Below, in pieces: positions 32,401 to 33,662 of a stretch of 33,662 nucleotides of DNA. Numbering within the stretch: position 1 is the first letter of the stretch; every line of letters begins with the position of its first letter. Source of the stretch: Deltaproteobacteria bacterium (GTDB taxonomy: Bacteria > Desulfobacterota > Desulfarculia > Adiutricales > Adiutricaceae); assembly GCA_031264145.1 (NCBI GenBank), contig JAISEK010000032.1, forward strand, positions 1-33,662. The letters are read 5' to 3'. Position numbers and translations under genes: made by a program. The notes under the pieces are model-generated. The model was given only the letters and a program-made list of their open reading frames with translations, searched no databases and had not been told where the DNA came from.

Positions 32401-33662
32401 TTACTAGGTTTTTAAGCTTTCTTGTGTTATAGTAGTTTCGTTGATACTTTTTGTGGAGGCGAACAGATGGACCCACGAAACCCTTTTCCCGGAGCACAAA
32501 TTAATGAAGTCCACACTATGTATTCGGATTTTTTTCAGAATATGGAAGCAATGACAGATGATAAAGAGTCTTTTATTAATTTAGATAGGTTAGATAGAAA
32601 TTTTAAAGAATTTAATAAAAATATAGAGTCTTTAGATAACAGTATGTTGAGTTATTTTTTTTCAAACATTAATGAAAAAGAAATAATAAAACAGACAAAA
32701 GAAGAATATAGAACTTATGGGATAAATTTGAGAAATAATGTACGTAGTTCAATAAAAATTCAAGCAGAACGTAGAAAAATAACTATTACTAGGAGTCTTC
32801 TTACACCTGTCTCCAAAGAAGATCGCGAGCGGCTTTTCCAGCGTGATGGTTGCTATGGAGTTTATCCTTTAGACAGAGTTATTGGCTTATCCGCCCTGCC
32901 TTTCAAGATGACAGTTGATGCAATGTTAAAGGTTAGTAAAATAGCCCAGCAAGCAAGGTCTTTTCGTGTTGCTTCCAAGGATCTCGATGATTATTGTGGA
33001 ATAAAACTTGATGTTTGTACCATAAGTGATGTTATTAGTCATATAGGATATATAATTTTCAAGCATGATTTAGCAAGATCTTTTGAACATTCAAAATCTT
33101 TTTACAAAAAAAATTGTAATTTACATCTACAAAATAAAGAAGGAGTATTGTATTTACAAGTTGACGGTGCAATGATTCATACAAGGGAAAAGAAAGATAA
33201 AGATGATTCAGGTTGGCGTGAACATAAGCTCGGTATGGTATATAATTCTAATGATATTAAATCAATAATAAGAACAAACAAGCGTGGTAAAAAAGAAATT
33301 CAACATAAAATTTTAAAAAAAGAATATACATCATATATAGGATCTGCTTCAGGATTTCAAAAACTTTTTTTTGAAAGTGTTTGCAGAAATAATTATGGAC
33401 AATATAAGGAAACAGTATTAATTAGTGATGGAGCTAGATGGATAAGCAATATGAAAGAATTATTATATCCTGATGCGACTCAAATACTTGATTTTTATCA
33501 TGTTTCTGAAAAAATCTGGGAATTAGGCAAGTTATATTTTGACAATAACTCAAAAAAATGTGAAGAGTGGTGTACTGAGATTTGTGATAAAATTGAGCAA
33601 AGTCAATATTTAGATGTGAAGAATGAAATTATAAAAAAAGAAAAATCAGTCAAAAATAAAAA
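32398..33662 (+). mobile_element. AT-rich insertion sequence, left end approximate, right end outside window
   Basis: The GC-rich-to-AT-rich transition at about 32398 and the loss of antitoxin similarity there suggest the left end of the element. No terminal inverted repeat can be confirmed, because the right end is not in the window. Confidence 0.5.
32467..33662 (+). CDS. DDE transposase (ISKra4/ISLre2-like), 3' end outside window
   Basis: The frame is open from ATG 32467 (GGAGG at 32454-32458) to the end of the window, 398 codons. YLQVDGAMIHTREK supplies a first catalytic-type Asp. WREHKLGMVYN follows. VLISDGARWISNMKELLYPD supplies the second Asp, and ATQILDFYHVSEKIWELGK matches the conserved block after it in ISKra4/UPF0236-type transposases. 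The catalytic Glu is beyond the window. Base composition is very AT-rich, unlike every resident gene, so this insertion sequence comes from a low-GC donor. It may have cut the antitoxin gene on its left. Confidence 0.82.
   Translation, partial: MDPRNPFPGAQINEVHTMYSDFFQNMEAMTDDKESFINLDRLDRNFKEFNKNIESLDNSMLSYFFSNINEKEIIKQTKEEYRTYGINLRNNVRSSIKIQAERRKITITRSLLTPVSKEDRERLFQRDGCYGVYPLDRVIGLSALPFKMTVDAMLKVSKIAQQARSFRVASKDLDDYCGIKLDVCTISDVISHIGYIIFKHDLARSFEHSKSFYKKNCNLHLQNKEGVLYLQVDGAMIHTREKKDKDDSGWREHKLGMVYNSNDIKSIIRTNKRGKKEIQHKILKKEYTSYIGSASGFQKLFFESVCRNNYGQYKETVLISDGARWISNMKELLYPDATQILDFYHVSEKIWELGKLYFDNNSKKCEEWCTEICDKIEQSQYLDVKNEIIKKEKSVKNK

Overview
The window looks like a chromosomal contig from a GC-rich, strictly anaerobic Gram-negative bacterium, most likely a Desulfobacterota/deltaproteobacterial lineage. 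This assignment is an inference. It rests on the [FeFe]-hydrogenase maturation genes hydE and hydG with their TM1266-type regulator, on periplasmic binding and signal-peptide-bearing proteins, on dTDP-sugar genes, and on a PilZ/pseudo-receiver signalling pair. Core genes are GC-rich and use AGG heavily for arginine (my hand count is 11 of 25 Arg codons in rfbA). The mobile segments do not share this habit.

Layout. 1-1656: 3' part of a DUF1703-type AAA-ATPase/PD-(D/E)XK protein. 2075-10857: core genes on the + strand: an AmgK-like sugar kinase overlapping der, a type-1 periplasmic binding protein, dinB, a secreted WG-repeat protein, and the rfbB-rfbA pair. 11321-18474: a 7.1-kb integrative element in the 3' end of tRNA-Arg(CCT). 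It is bounded by a perfect 47-bp repeat and has a tyrosine integrase beside the intact tRNA. Its cargo is a minus-strand three-gene operon (unknown protein, HigB-like toxin, HigA-like antitoxin). A divergent plus-strand operon encodes a beta-CASP/MBL hydrolase, an LprI-like secreted protein, a frameshifted secreted protein, a CX5R phosphatase with a stop codon, a PHP domain (DnaE type) fused to a RecJ-type C-terminal domain and also carrying a stop codon, and a small unknown protein.

18454-19081 is a diverged tandem duplication containing half of a second tRNA-Arg. 19274-22511 is the hydrogenase-maturation cluster: a strong promoter, a short terminated leader, the TM1266-like gene, hydE, hydG and a terminator. 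A P4-type integrase lacking its catalytic domain, an EamA transporter and a 1-kb AT-rich gap follow. 25767-30472 holds an orphan leuC, a pseudo-receiver/TPR protein, a YcgR-like PilZ protein and a secreted FG-GAP/VCBS-like protein.

tRNA-Ser(GGA) and tRNA-Leu(CAA) follow. The right end (31835-33662) is a wrecked Phd/VapC module next to a very AT-rich DDE transposase that runs off the window.

The most unusual items are the PHP-RecJ fusion and the three-gene toxin-antitoxin operon in the tRNA-Arg element. Next come the leader RNA before the hydrogenase-maturation genes and the half-tRNA duplication.
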